A stretch of 64,000 nt of DNA from CAZXLT01 sp964641545 (GCA_964641545.1 CAZXLT010000001.1:62001-126000); one strand, 5' to 3'. Counted from the stretch's first letter, positions 13,367 through 22,991 are shown. Numbers and translations are program-made. The notes: generated by a model not told the origin, from the letters alone.

Positions 13367-14910
13367 TGGCAGACATTTCGGTCAAAGAACTATCAGCAGA
13401 TATTAAGAAAGCAATCGATGCACTAAAGGGTAGCGCTGACGTCGAGAACGTTGGCATTGTAACGCGCGTTGGGGACGGTGTAGCCTGGATTTACGGTCTG
13501 ACGAGCGCTGGCTACAGCGAAATGCTTGAGATTGAAGGCGAAAACGGTACGGTGCCTGCGTTTGCCTTAAACCTCATGGAAGATGAAATTGGTGCAGTAC
13601 TTATGGGGCAAGACGTGCAGGTTAAGGCCGGTGCCCGTGTGAAATTAACCGGAAAAGTTCTCGAAGTGCCAGTTGGCCCAGAGCTTGTTGGTCGTGTAGT
13701 TGATCCTCTTGGTCGGCCGCTGGACGATAAGGGTCCGATTAAAACAAAGCAAAACGGTTTGATCGAGCGAATTGCACCTGGTGTATTGGATCGTAAAAGT
13801 GTGAACGAACCACTTATGACTGGGCTCGTATCGATTGATGCAATGGTGCCAATTGGACGTGGTCAGCGTGAACTTATTATCGGCGACCGCCAAACCGGTA
13901 AGACTGCTATTGCTCTCGATACAATGATTAACCAGCATAAACAAAAAACAGGCGTTATTAATATTTATGTCGCAGTTGGTCAGAAGTTGAGTAAAGTTTC
14001 TCGCCTTATTGAACGACTAAAACGCGAGGGGGTAATGGATCAGACCATTGTGGTTGCCACTTCTGCTTCTGACCCTGCTTCATTGCAGTATCTCGCACCA
14101 TACGCCGGGGCAGCCATGGGCGAATACTTCCGCGACAACGGAAAACACGCGCTTATTATCTACGATGACCTCACCAAGCACGCTGTTGCCTACCGACAAA
14201 TGTCACTGCTACTCCGTCGTCCACCAGGGCGTGAGGCTTACCCAGGTGATGTGTTCTACTTGCATAGTCGACTCTTAGAGCGTGCCGCAAAAATGAGCGA
14301 CAAAATGGGCGGCGGTAGCTTAACTGCCCTGCCGATTATCGAGACGCAGGCTGGTGATATTAGCGCCTACATTCCTACGAACGTCATTTCTATTACTGAC
14401 GGACAAATCTTTATGGAAACCAACTTGTTTTATCAGGGTATTCGCCCTGCTGTATCGGTTGGTCTTTCCGTATCACGCGTGGGTGGCGCTGCTCAGACTA
14501 AAGCGGTTAAGAGTGTTGCCGGAAGTCTCCGACTTGACCTTGCGCAGTTCCGAGAACTTGCGGCCTTTGCACAGTTCAGTACTGATCTTGACGCTGATAC
14601 CAAGGCCAAAATTGAACGTGGTCAGCGCTTAACAGAACTGTTGAAGCAACCGCAATACAGCCCGCTTGGCGTATGGGAGCAAACTGCTTCGCTGATGGCG
14701 GCAACCGAAGGTGCCTTTGATGCTGTTCCGGTTAATAAGATTAAGGATGCTCAGGCTTCCCTGTTACACCAGCTTCACTCCGAGTATCGTAAGGATATGG
14801 AAGAGCTGAACAAGGGCGATAAGCCTACTGACAAGACTAAAGAAGCAATTCTGAAAGTTGCTAAGGACGTTGCCAGAAGTCATCATGAGAAAGTAGGAGT
14901 CAAGGAGTAA
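13366..14910 (+). CDS. atpA: F-type ATP synthase subunit alpha
   Basis: Non-catalytic nucleotide-binding subunit of F1, 514 residues, full length. Walker A is GDRQTGKT (173-180). The Arg finger region is VGLSVSRVGGAAQ, and the PGREAYPGDVFYLHSRLLER block is conserved. The N-terminal beta-barrel begins at GIVTRVGDGVAWIYGL. No unusual insertions. Translationally coupled to atpH. Confidence 0.98.
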   Translation: MADISVKELSADIKKAIDALKGSADVENVGIVTRVGDGVAWIYGLTSAGYSEMLEIEGENGTVPAFALNLMEDEIGAVLMGQDVQVKAGARVKLTGKVLEVPVGPELVGRVVDPLGRPLDDKGPIKTKQNGLIERIAPGVLDRKSVNEPLMTGLVSIDAMVPIGRGQRELIIGDRQTGKTAIALDTMINQHKQKTGVINIYVAVGQKLSKVSRLIERLKREGVMDQTIVVATSASDPASLQYLAPYAGAAMGEYFRDNGKHALIIYDDLTKHAVAYRQMSLLLRRPPGREAYPGDVFYLHSRLLERAAKMSDKMGGGSLTALPIIETQAGDISAYIPTNVISITDGQIFMETNLFYQGIRPAVSVGLSVSRVGGAAQTKAVKSVAGSLRLDLAQFRELAAFAQFSTDLDADTKAKIERGQRLTELLKQPQYSPLGVWEQTASLMAATEGAFDAVPVNKIKDAQASLLHQLHSEYRKDMEELNKGDKPTDKTKEAILKVAKDVARSHHEKVGVKE

Positions 14911-14913
14911 TCA

Positions 14914-15849
14914 GTGGCTAGTCAGCAGCAACTAAAACGAAGGATTGGCTCGGTGCGCAACACGCGCCAAATTACTAAAGCTATGGAGCTTGTCAGCGCC
15001 AGCAAGATGCGCAAAGCACAAGAGAACGCTTTAATGGGTCGCGACTACGCACGAATGTCAAAAGAGCTGCTTACCCGACTTCGCGAACTCACTGATGTGC
15101 GTAAGCATCCCTTGTTTGAACTACGTGCGCAACCAAAAGCTCGACTACACATACTGATAACCAGTGACCGTGGGCTCGCCGGTGCATATAATAGTAGTGT
15201 CCTTAAGGCTTTCGCGAGAGCGATTCAGGCAGATCGAGATAGTGGTACGGCATCGTATGCAATAACGATTGGACGACAAGGAAGTACTTTCGCCGGCAAA
15301 CTTGAGCATGTTCAGATTCTTGGAGCGTATACTAACTTTCCTGAACATCCTACGGCCAATGATCTTGCACCAATTCTACGTACTGCAATCGACTGCTTTT
15401 TGAAGGACGCACAGGCAAAGTCTGTATCAGAAGAAGACGAAGAGACTACCAACGTCCAAGAGCTTGAACTGCCGGCCGTTGATTACGTTGACATAATTTA
15501 CACCGACTACAAATCAAGCATTTTGCAAGAGGTCAATACAACACGTCTGCTACCTGCAGCATTTACTGATGTAGAAATTGAACCAGACCTAGAGAGAGCA
15601 GATTTTGAACCAACGCCCCAAGCGGTGCTCGATAATGTGGCCGAGCGATTGATTGAAGCAGAACTTTACCAAACCATTCTAGAAAGCCTTGCCAGCGAAC
15701 AGAGTGCTCGGATGATGGCCATGAAAAACGCCAGCGACAACGCCAGTGATATTATTGAAGATCTAACCCTAGCCTTTAATACGGCTCGTCAAGCTGCGAT
15801 TACACAGGAACTGGCAGAAATAACCGGTGGTGCGGAGGCGATAAAATGA
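14914..15849 (+). CDS. atpG: F-type ATP synthase subunit gamma
   Basis: Central shaft of F1, 311 residues, slightly longer than the usual 285-290. The terminal helices are conserved: RRIGSVRNTRQITKAMELVSA-type start at 10-27 and SARMMAMKNASDNA near the end. An acidic insert around residues 170-188 (SVSEEDEETTN) accounts for the extra length. The start is GTG at 14914, supported by AAGGAG 6 nt upstream. It overlaps the next small gene by 4 nt. Confidence 0.96.
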   Translation: MASQQQLKRRIGSVRNTRQITKAMELVSASKMRKAQENALMGRDYARMSKELLTRLRELTDVRKHPLFELRAQPKARLHILITSDRGLAGAYNSSVLKAFARAIQADRDSGTASYAITIGRQGSTFAGKLEHVQILGAYTNFPEHPTANDLAPILRTAIDCFLKDAQAKSVSEEDEETTNVQELELPAVDYVDIIYTDYKSSILQEVNTTRLLPAAFTDVEIEPDLERADFEPTPQAVLDNVAERLIEAELYQTILESLASEQSARMMAMKNASDNASDIIEDLTLAFNTARQAAITQELAEITGGAEAIK

Positions 15850-16109
15850 CCGCAGCTAACACGTTAGTAGTTGGGATGACAAACATGCAAGAGCTTGCAC
15901 AAGAAACTTCTACTGCTCTCTTGGAACGTGGGCACAGTGTTCGCTCAATCCATGCAGATGAGCTTCCAATCCCGTTGTCCGGGATAGATCAGGTTGTGGT
16001 AGTTCGAGACCCAGGCACTTCGCTGACGCAGCCAGTTAGACAGCTTGTTCTAGATGCTGCAATGGGCGGTATTCAGGTGACACAAAATATTGTTGGAAAA
16101 GGAGAATAA
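15846..16109 (+). CDS. unknown small protein between atpG and atpD
   Basis: 87 residues; I recognise no family. It reads as an alpha/beta protein: TLVVGMTN, then the helix LAQETSTALLERGHSV, then QVVVVRDPG, like part of a Rossmann-type fold without a clear glycine loop. It is coupled to atpG by an ATGA overlap and ends 1 nt before atpD. In most bacteria atpG is followed directly by atpD, so this gene is an insertion in a very conserved operon. A role as an ATPase accessory or regulator is suggested only by position. Confidence 0.75.
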   Translation: MTAANTLVVGMTNMQELAQETSTALLERGHSVRSIHADELPIPLSGIDQVVVVRDPGTSLTQPVRQLVLDAAMGGIQVTQNIVGKGE

Positions 16110-16110
16110 T

Positions 16111-17493
16111 ATGGCAGTAGCAGAAAAAACTAAGACTAAAATCGGAAAGATTAGCCAGGTAGTAGGTGTTGTGGTTGATGTTGAATTCGATGGACATTTG
16201 CCGGCAATTTACAATGCGCTAGAAGTTGAACTCAACGGCGCAAAACTTGTGCTAGAAGTTGCTCAGCACCTCAGCGAAAATAGCGTTCGGGCAGTTGCAC
16301 TTAGTAGTACCGATGGACTTAAGCGAGGCGCAAAAGTAACCGATCAGGGTGCTCCTATTAGTGTGCCAATTGGCAAAGAAACATTAGGACGAATGTTTAA
16401 CGTTGTTGGTGACCCAATTGATGGTAAGAAAATGGATGCAAAAAAGCGTGCACCAATTCACCGTACACCTCCCGCTTTGAGCGAGCAGTCTGGTAAGACC
16501 GAAATACTCGAAACTGGCATCAAAGTCATTGACCTCATCTGTCCAATCACCAAGGGTGGTAAGGTTGGTTTGTTTGGTGGTGCTGGTGTCGGTAAGACCG
16601 TCCTTATTACAGAATTGATCAACAACATTGCCAAAGAGCATAGCGGAACTTCTGTGTTTGCGGGGGTTGGTGAGCGTACCCGTGAAGGTAACGACCTGTA
16701 CTACGAAATGGAAGAATCGGGCGTGCTTGACAAGACTTCCCTAGTCTTCGGCCAAATGAACGAACCACCAGGTGCGCGTCTGCGGGTCGCACTGAGCGGT
16801 CTGACAATTGCTGAAGGCTTTCGTGACGAAGGCAAAGATGTGCTACTGTTTGTCGATAATATCTTCCGCTTTACTCAAGCAGGTGCCGAAGTGTCTGCCT
16901 TGCTTGGTCGCCTGCCTTCAGCCGTGGGTTACCAGCCAAACTTGGCAACCGAAATGGGTGCCATGCAAGAACGCATTACGTCAACCAAGACTGGGTCGGT
17001 TACATCAGTACAAGCGGTCTATGTCCCGGCAGACGACCTCACAGACCCTGCTCCTGCAACAACCTTTGCTCACCTCGACTCGACTATCGTGTTGAATCGA
17101 GCACTCACAGAGCTTGGTCTGTACCCTGCAGTTGACCCATTGGACTCAAGCTCTACGATTCTGGATCCTGAAATCGTTGGCCAGGAGCACTATGAAGTGG
17201 CTCGTGAAGTTCAACGAATTTTGCAGCGCTACAAGGACCTGCAAGACATCATTGCGATCCTGGGTATGGAAGAACTGAGCGATGAAGATAAGCAGACAGT
17301 GAACCGCGCACGACGCATTCAACGTTTTCTGACGCAGCCGTTTCATGTGGCGGAAGTGTTCTCTGGTATTCCGGGGACATATGTATCGCTTAAAGATACA
17401 ATTGCAGGGTTTCGTGAAATCCTTGATGGCAAGCACGACGACAAGCCAGAGAGCGCATTCTATATGAAGGGTGCAATTAGCGAGGTTAAATAA
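16111..17493 (+). CDS. atpD: F-type ATP synthase subunit beta
   Basis: Catalytic subunit of F1, 460 residues from the ATG at 16111, which has AAAGGAG 7 nt before it; an in-frame TTG at 16090 is less likely. Walker A is GGAGVGKT (156-163), followed by the GERTREGNDLYYEM block with the catalytic Glu and the AHLDSTIVL segment. Full length and canonical. Its TAA overlaps the ATG of the next small gene. Confidence 0.98.
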   Translation: MAVAEKTKTKIGKISQVVGVVVDVEFDGHLPAIYNALEVELNGAKLVLEVAQHLSENSVRAVALSSTDGLKRGAKVTDQGAPISVPIGKETLGRMFNVVGDPIDGKKMDAKKRAPIHRTPPALSEQSGKTEILETGIKVIDLICPITKGGKVGLFGGAGVGKTVLITELINNIAKEHSGTSVFAGVGERTREGNDLYYEMEESGVLDKTSLVFGQMNEPPGARLRVALSGLTIAEGFRDEGKDVLLFVDNIFRFTQAGAEVSALLGRLPSAVGYQPNLATEMGAMQERITSTKTGSVTSVQAVYVPADDLTDPAPATTFAHLDSTIVLNRALTELGLYPAVDPLDSSSTILDPEIVGQEHYEVAREVQRILQRYKDLQDIIAILGMEELSDEDKQTVNRARRIQRFLTQPFHVAEVFSGIPGTYVSLKDTIAGFREILDGKHDDKPESAFYMKGAISEVK

Positions 17494-17840
17494 TGCCTGG
17501 GAATCAATCTGACTATAAGGGCGATAGTGGTCTTCCGGGCAATGGCTTAAATATGGGTTATGGTTCTGCTGGCAATACTCCAGCGGGAGATCTGTCGGGG
17601 GGTCACGAGCACGGACAAAACGCCGCGCCTAGATATAGTTCGCCGTGGCTTCGAGACGGTCTTAACTCAAGATTGATTGGCGGTCTTATAGCGCGGGATG
17701 ATGTTGACCCAGATACGGCAGAGCGCACAGCTGATTATGAGCTGGTCGTGGGGAGTGCTGTTTTACAACAGCTAATTGACGATGCGACGGCACGACCACG
17801 AGCACCTTTAACAATTGATAGAACTTGCGAGGTTAAATGA
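17493..17840 (+). CDS. unknown small protein between atpD and atpC
   Basis: 115 residues, no family recognised. The first 45 residues are Gly/Asn/His-rich and probably disordered (SGGHEHGQNAAP). The second half is folded-looking (LIGGLIARDDVDPDT, TADYELVVGSAVLQQL). The start overlaps the atpD stop by 1 nt and the end overlaps atpC by 4 nt. Like the 15846-16109 gene it is wedged into the F1 operon. Expression must be tied to the ATPase; function is unknown. Confidence 0.75.
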   Translation: MPGNQSDYKGDSGLPGNGLNMGYGSAGNTPAGDLSGGHEHGQNAAPRYSSPWLRDGLNSRLIGGLIARDDVDPDTAERTADYELVVGSAVLQQLIDDATARPRAPLTIDRTCEVK

Positions 17841-18271
17841 TTCACTTTGAACTAGTAACACTAAGCGGTATTAAGTTTAAAGAGGATGCTTATGAAGTAA
17901 TTCTTCCGACTGCCGATGGTTACATCGCTGTATTTCCTGATCACATGCCGCTCGTTTCCTTAGCAAGTCCGGGCGTTATTACGGTACGTCGTAAAGCTGG
18001 TGACCCAGACAGCAAGCTCGAGCATTTTGCAGCAAATGGCGGTGTTATCGAAATCCGAGATAATAAAGTCAGAGTGTTGGTAGACGAGGCGGACCGCGAA
18101 GACGAAATAAATGAACAAGAAGCACAAAAAGCTTACGAAACGGCGGTTGCTATGCAGCGCTCAGCTCAAGACCGAGTTAGCCTGGAGCACGCCCAAAGTC
18201 TCGTAGACCGTCAAGCATCACGGCTTCGTGTTGCCGAACTGCGCCGTCGCCGCAAAAGCTCATACAAGTAG
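17837..18271 (+). CDS. atpC: F-type ATP synthase subunit epsilon
   Basis: 144 residues. The N-terminal beta-sandwich is clear (FKEDAYEVILPTADG, AVFPDHMPLVSLASPGVITV, HFAANGGVIEIRDNKVRVLVDEA). The C-terminal helical hairpin with QEAQKAYETAV and a basic tail is the part that can inhibit ATP hydrolysis. Last gene of the operon; a weak AGTAGT/ACTACT hairpin follows. Confidence 0.95.
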   Translation: MIHFELVTLSGIKFKEDAYEVILPTADGYIAVFPDHMPLVSLASPGVITVRRKAGDPDSKLEHFAANGGVIEIRDNKVRVLVDEADREDEINEQEAQKAYETAVAMQRSAQDRVSLEHAQSLVDRQASRLRVAELRRRRKSSYK

Positions 18272-18362
18272 TTAAAGTAGTAAATACTACTGCACCCAAT
18301 ATTTGCTTTTTACGCTCGTTCGTATTATTGTTTTAGGCAGAAGCAATTTAAGGAGGAGTTCT

Positions 18363-19082
18363 ATGTTTGGGAGACAAAAGATTGCCATGGTGGTGGCAGA
18401 AATTCTTGGTACCGCCACTCTGGCGGTGGCCGTCTACTCAATGGTTGCGCGCACTAGCTTTCCATTGTTTGGCGGAATAGCAGCAGGGTTGGTAGTAGGA
18501 GTCATGACGCTTGCAGTTGGCAATGCATCATCAGCTCACTTCAATCCAGCTATTACGTTTGGTCTATGGACCGCACGAAAAGTCAAAACTACTACTGCGA
18601 TTGTTAATATCGCTGCACAAATGCTCGGGGGTTTGCTTGCTTGGGTACTGTTGAAGTACTTAATTGGTCGAACACTTGATTCGCTCGTGCAAGGTAAGTT
18701 TGACTGGAAGGTCTTTGTTGCCGAAGCTGTCGGCGCAATGGTCTTTACCTTTGCAGTCACGGCCGCTGTATATCAAAAATATGAAGGTGGCAAGTTGGCA
18801 GCAACTGTCGGTGGCGGTCTGCTTATTGGTATTCTCGTTGCCTCGATGGCATCGAATGGTGTTGTTAACCCGGCTGTTGCTGTGGGCATTCAGTCTTGGA
18901 GTTGGGCATATGCGACCGGTCCACTAGCTGGTGCGTTAGTAGGAGCGAACCTGTATAGCTTGCTCTTTGCAGGCGACTACCCGGTCATTCGGGTTGCGTC
19001 TTCTGCTTCAGCACGTAGTGCCAAGGCTAAGCCAGCAGCAAAAAAGAAGACAGCAAAAAAGGCGCCACGAAAGCGACGTTAG
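18363..19082 (+). CDS. MIP/aquaporin family channel
   Basis: 240 residues from the ATG at 18363 (AAGGAGG upstream). Six hydrophobic helices and two half-helix motifs are present: SSAHFNPAITFG (NPA 61-63) and NGVVNPAVAVG (NPA 169-171). The arginine that normally follows the second NPA and forms the selectivity filter is Val here, so solute preference may differ from water-only aquaporins. The C-terminal tail (about 212-240) is extremely Lys/Ala-rich (AAKKKTAKKAPRKRR), unusual for this family. It follows atpC and may be read through from the ATPase operon. A strong terminator ends it. Confidence 0.9.
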   Translation: MFGRQKIAMVVAEILGTATLAVAVYSMVARTSFPLFGGIAAGLVVGVMTLAVGNASSAHFNPAITFGLWTARKVKTTTAIVNIAAQMLGGLLAWVLLKYLIGRTLDSLVQGKFDWKVFVAEAVGAMVFTFAVTAAVYQKYEGGKLAATVGGGLLIGILVASMASNGVVNPAVAVGIQSWSWAYATGPLAGALVGANLYSLLFAGDYPVIRVASSASARSAKAKPAAKKKTAKKAPRKRR

Positions 19083-19103
19083 TTACGTAACGTTTTTGTG
19101 CAT

Positions 19104-19132
19104 AACTCCCGGGACATATCCCGGGAGTTTTT
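19104..19132 (+). terminator. terminator after the aquaporin gene
   Basis: An 11-bp GC-rich stem built on AACTCCCGGGA and its complement, 4-nt loop, followed by TTTTTA on the plus strand. Confidence 0.88.
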
Positions 19133-22100
19133 ATATGGCGCCGCTTAGAAGGTCTTTCTGAAATGCGGCAATGCCCGCATAGTCCGGACTATAGTTTCGT
19201 GTGTCGGGCAGATTTAGTGAAACAATTCGCTCAAACACTATGCTTATTAATTTTTCGTACTCCGTAAGTTCTTCTTGACTAGGTGTATATTCGCGTACGA
19301 GCTCTTTAGATTTCTCGGCTTCCAAATACCACATTTGACCAGCTATGTTGCTTTTTTTGAAACGAGTACTGTTCTGCACGAGTAAGCAGTAGAAAATAAG
19401 CTGAGAGCGGTGACGCCATGCTTTCACTGCTTTTGTTTTATCGCGGGTAGTAAAACTAGACAGCGGGCTGCCGGTTTTATAGTCAATAATTGTCGCAGAA
19501 TTTTTATCGGTATCTATGCGGTCGATCTTGCCATTAATAGTTGCGTTGCCAATTGTAATGTCTTGGATGTTTTGTTCTGGCAAACCTCCCTTGCCGAGCC
19601 AAAACGTGTCGCTACGTAATAATTTATTGATCAATTGCGTGCCATGGGTCTTGTATCGTTCAAATTCAGACTTTGGTAATTGTTGGTTAGCTAGTGTTAC
19701 TTGAAACCGGTCAACTATCTTCTGTTCTGAAAATTGATCTGTATTCACAAGGACTTGTGCTAACTCGAGCGCTTTATGAATAGCAGATCCAAACGCCATT
19801 TGCGGAGACTGTGCCTCTGGCAGTGCAAGCAAGTGTCGTTCAAAGAACAGTTGTGGTCCGCCTTGGCTAATGTCGAGAAAATCGATTAGTGCAGTAGCAC
19901 TCAAACTAAATGACTCGAGCCGACCTCGCAAAATCAGTTTCTCGTCATCGATCGATAAATGTGGCCAGGTGATATGTTGTTCAAGGATATTTACATCTTT
20001 AGCTTTGGTTTTCTTTTCGTGAAAATCTAGATTGAAGCCACTCGCAACCAATGGACTCGCCATAACTTCCCTGCCGGTAATGTCTTGCTGGTAGCTCGTA
20101 ACCACAACCGAATGCCTGGCTCGTGTTACGGCAACATACATAAGACGTGCGTAATCATCATTGTCATCGCCAACAGGCTGAAGCGGCAGATTTGCAGGCA
20201 TTTTTCTGCCACCGCTACTCGGACGCCAACTTGTATCGATCGCATTAATCACATACACACTATCAAACTCCAGACCCTTAGCTTTATGCACAGTTAGCAA
20301 CTCGACTGCATGGTCTCCGCTGACAAAAACCGACTCGTCGGCAACGATTTCGTTCGTATCGATCGCAAGTTGAATAAAGTTAACAAAATCTTCCAAGCTT
20401 GGACTGCCGGTGCGAACGAAGTCGCGAGCAGTAGCAAGTAGCAAACGTATCGCAGATAGTGTCTGGGTATAGTCGGTGTCAATTGATGAAGCCCCTAGGT
20501 AGTACGCGCGCAAAGGGCTTGTCATATGTTTGCCGCTTCTTAACCCAATGATGTGCTCTAACATAACTTGCACTGGCTGATGTGTTGCTTGCTGGGAAAG
20601 CCATAAAAGCCATTCACCGATGGCTTTTAAGTGTCTGTCTTCGCTTTTGTCTAGATAATCCAGCCAGCTTTTGTTGCGCGCGTGAACCGCAAGTTTCCAC
20701 AGCGTGCTTGGGGTAAGCCCCCAGGCAGGACCGCGTACCAGCCTAGACAAGAGATTGTTAACAACTAGTTCGTCGCCATTTTGAATGGCAATCACCAATG
20801 CAGCCAGGGTATAAATTTCCAAAACTGCCGGTTGATTAAGAATGTTATTTTGTTGTTCGTAACGAACAGGCACTCCCGCGCGTAGTAGTAGTGACGCAAT
20901 ATTCCTAAGGCTTCCATGGTCGCGGGCCAGGACTGCTTGTGAATGATCGCCTTTTTCATACTCTTCTTTTATCTTATTTACAATCGCACTTAATTGATGT
21001 TCTTCTGTTGGAAATCTCAAGTGAGACAGTTCACCCTTATGCGTTATCGTTGTCCGAGCTCGAAGTTTCTTAGTGAGATCTGGTCTGCGGTTTACCAGAC
21101 GGTCGGTGGCATTTTTTATGACTAGCTCTGCCGTATCAAGAACCGCTTGGGTCGAGCGGTAGTTATCGGTCAGTACAATTGTTTTTAGAGTTGGGTAGCT
21201 TTTTGCAAATGAAAGCATGTTGTTAAGTTCAGCACCATTAAACTTATATATTGACTGATCGTCATCCCCTACAACCATAATATTGGGCTTACCATTCGAC
21301 TCGGGGTGATCGGCAATTAGGTGAGCCAGTTGTAGCTGAGCAGCGTTTGTATCTTGGAACTCATCGATTAGTACGTATAAAAATCGTTCCTGCACATCAG
21401 CTCTCAGCGAAGGGTGCGTTTGCAATTGAGAAATGACTTCAACCAACATGTCGCTGTAATCGTAGTATCCGCGCGAGTGTAGTTCCTGACGGTATTTTTC
21501 ATAAACCATAGATACATGGAGCCACCACTGGTTACGCTCACGCTCCCTAAACATCCCCTTTTTTTGTTCTATGGTTTGGACCCAGCGCTGTTTCCATTTT
21601 CCGATGTGGGTAGTTTTGCTGGTATCTTGATCTTGGGCAATCGCAAAGTCTAAACTTTCCTTGATGACTTTCCCAAGGTCTTGGAGTGGCTGCAAGGATG
21701 CTGCAATGCCTTGGTCAGGTAGTTGCTGAATACGAGTCTGGAGGTGGTCAATTTTTTTTACGCTTAAAGGCGCCCGCACAGCATCAACGAGCTGAGGTTC
21801 GATAGTATCGATATACGCAATATTAGCCTCAACTAGCGCACGAAGTTTGTCGGGCGTTAAACCAGCTTCTTTGGCGTATCTTAGAGCACGAAGCACATCG
21901 CGTCCCGCCGTGAATGTCCCGGCAAATTTTAGCGCCAAAGGGTTGTCGAGCGGCAACTTGCCGAGGATTCCTTGGATAATATCAAGCTGTACTGCATCCG
22001 GTGCGGTAGTTAGTCGTGCTCCATTCCAAAAGTGATCCGGATACATATTCATAAGTTCAGCAGCAAAGCTGTGGAATGTTTTGACAACGACATCCCGTGT

Positions 22101-22343
22101 GCCTTCAGTAAGTTGCAGAATGCGCTCACGCATATTGATAGCGGCTTTATTAGTGAATGTCAGGCACAGTATGCTGCCAGGGTCAGCGTCACTCTTGCGC
22201 AAAATGTTTGCAACACGTACGCTCAACAGTTGCGTCTTGCCAGTGCCCGGCCCGGCAATGACCAGCACTGGTCCGTCAATAGTGTCTACTGCCTCTCGCT
22301 GTGCGGCATTAAGCTGTGCATAGGCTTCCTCAAACTTCCCCAT
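19131..22343 (-). CDS. UvrD/PcrA-type helicase fused to a RecB-family nuclease
   Basis: 1070 residues. Superfamily 1A helicase motifs: the Q-motif LNAAQREAV, Walker A GPGTGKT (31-37), the DEFQDTN box, GDDDQSIYKFNGA and TVHKAKGLEFDSVY. The C-terminal ~220 residues have a PD-(D/E)XK nuclease core, with INGKIDRIDTDK and IIDYKTGSP, preceded by FGSAIHKALE. This makes it a single-chain helicase-nuclease like AddA/AdnB, for DNA end processing or repair. No iron-sulfur Cys cluster is evident. A TACAAT 7 nt before the ATG suggests leaderless expression. Confidence 0.93.
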   Translation of the reverse strand: MGKFEEAYAQLNAAQREAVDTIDGPVLVIAGPGTGKTQLLSVRVANILRKSDADPGSILCLTFTNKAAINMRERILQLTEGTRDVVVKTFHSFAAELMNMYPDHFWNGARLTTAPDAVQLDIIQGILGKLPLDNPLALKFAGTFTAGRDVLRALRYAKEAGLTPDKLRALVEANIAYIDTIEPQLVDAVRAPLSVKKIDHLQTRIQQLPDQGIAASLQPLQDLGKVIKESLDFAIAQDQDTSKTTHIGKWKQRWVQTIEQKKGMFRERERNQWWLHVSMVYEKYRQELHSRGYYDYSDMLVEVISQLQTHPSLRADVQERFLYVLIDEFQDTNAAQLQLAHLIADHPESNGKPNIMVVGDDDQSIYKFNGAELNNMLSFAKSYPTLKTIVLTDNYRSTQAVLDTAELVIKNATDRLVNRRPDLTKKLRARTTITHKGELSHLRFPTEEHQLSAIVNKIKEEYEKGDHSQAVLARDHGSLRNIASLLLRAGVPVRYEQQNNILNQPAVLEIYTLAALVIAIQNGDELVVNNLLSRLVRGPAWGLTPSTLWKLAVHARNKSWLDYLDKSEDRHLKAIGEWLLWLSQQATHQPVQVMLEHIIGLRSGKHMTSPLRAYYLGASSIDTDYTQTLSAIRLLLATARDFVRTGSPSLEDFVNFIQLAIDTNEIVADESVFVSGDHAVELLTVHKAKGLEFDSVYVINAIDTSWRPSSGGRKMPANLPLQPVGDDNDDYARLMYVAVTRARHSVVVTSYQQDITGREVMASPLVASGFNLDFHEKKTKAKDVNILEQHITWPHLSIDDEKLILRGRLESFSLSATALIDFLDISQGGPQLFFERHLLALPEAQSPQMAFGSAIHKALELAQVLVNTDQFSEQKIVDRFQVTLANQQLPKSEFERYKTHGTQLINKLLRSDTFWLGKGGLPEQNIQDITIGNATINGKIDRIDTDKNSATIIDYKTGSPLSSFTTRDKTKAVKAWRHRSQLIFYCLLVQNSTRFKKSNIAGQMWYLEAEKSKELVREYTPSQEELTEYEKLISIVFERIVSLNLPDTRNYSPDYAGIAAFQKDLLSGAI

Positions 22344-22350
22344 ATAGTTT

Positions 22351-22380
22351 ATTGTACGCGAAGGTAGTTTATCTTGTCCT
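22351..22380 (-). promoter_or_regulatory. promoter of the helicase-nuclease gene
   Basis: Minus strand: AGGACA (22375-22380), 18-bp spacer, TACAAT (22351-22356), then 7 nt to the ATG at 22343. No Shine-Dalgarno. Confidence 0.55.
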
Positions 22381-22391
22381 GTTAAAAAAGC

Positions 22392-22420
22392 TTGATTCAG
22401 AGTGAAGACAGGATTATGCT
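22392..22420 (+). promoter_or_regulatory. promoter of the 22445 membrane-protein gene
   Basis: TTGATT (22392-22397), 17-bp spacer, TATGCT (22415-22420). The -10 lies in the 14-mer TTATGCTTGAGGTA, which recurs at 23000-23013 upstream of the next gene. AAGGAGG follows before the ATG. Confidence 0.5.
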
Positions 22421-22444
22421 TGAGGTAGAAATAAGGAGGTAGTG

Positions 22445-22954
22445 ATGAGTGAGCAGCTCAGTGGGTTAGAAAATAAGATTGATAATGTGGTAAAGGATGC
22501 GCCGTTTCAGCTTCCTGAGAAGTCACGAAAAAGCATTGTGAAATACATGCCAGTAATTTCTCTCGTAGTTGGTGTGTTGTCGTTGTGGGCGGCATATGCA
22601 TTGTGGAATGCTGCACGCGTTGTTGACCGGTTAGTAGACTTCAGTAACTCGCTAAGCCGTGCGTACGGTCTATCCGAACCCGCAGCAAGTCGTCTGAGTC
22701 TTATCGTTTGGGTTGGTATTGCCTTTCTCGCCGTTGAAGGAGTTCTGTATTTATTGGCATATCCAAAGCTTAAATCAGAAAGCAAGGCTGGCTGGAATCT
22801 ATTGTTTTATGGTGCGCTACTAAATCTCGTTCACGGCGTGGTGTTGTTATTTGATGGATACTATGGCGGCTTCGGGCGATTGTTTGGGACGCTGGTATCT
22901 AGTGCAATTGGCCTTTACTTTTTGTTCCAGATTCGTGCGTACTACAAAAACTAG
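22445..22954 (+). CDS. four-helix integral membrane protein, unknown
   Basis: 169 residues from the ATG at 22445, preceded by AAGGAGG. About 33 cytosolic residues come first, then four transmembrane helices (about 35-56, 85-105, 115-135, 142-162) joined by short loops, one with KLKSESKAGW. No catalytic motif. Its chromatin-like or DUF-type identity is not recognisable. It precedes the PIG-L fusion gene, but a separate promoter-like region lies between them. Confidence 0.75.
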   Translation: MSEQLSGLENKIDNVVKDAPFQLPEKSRKSIVKYMPVISLVVGVLSLWAAYALWNAARVVDRLVDFSNSLSRAYGLSEPAASRLSLIVWVGIAFLAVEGVLYLLAYPKLKSESKAGWNLLFYGALLNLVHGVVLLFDGYYGGFGRLFGTLVSSAIGLYFLFQIRAYYKN

Positions 22955-22991
22955 TATTCGCTGTGAGAACTCACACCGGATGTGCTGCCTC

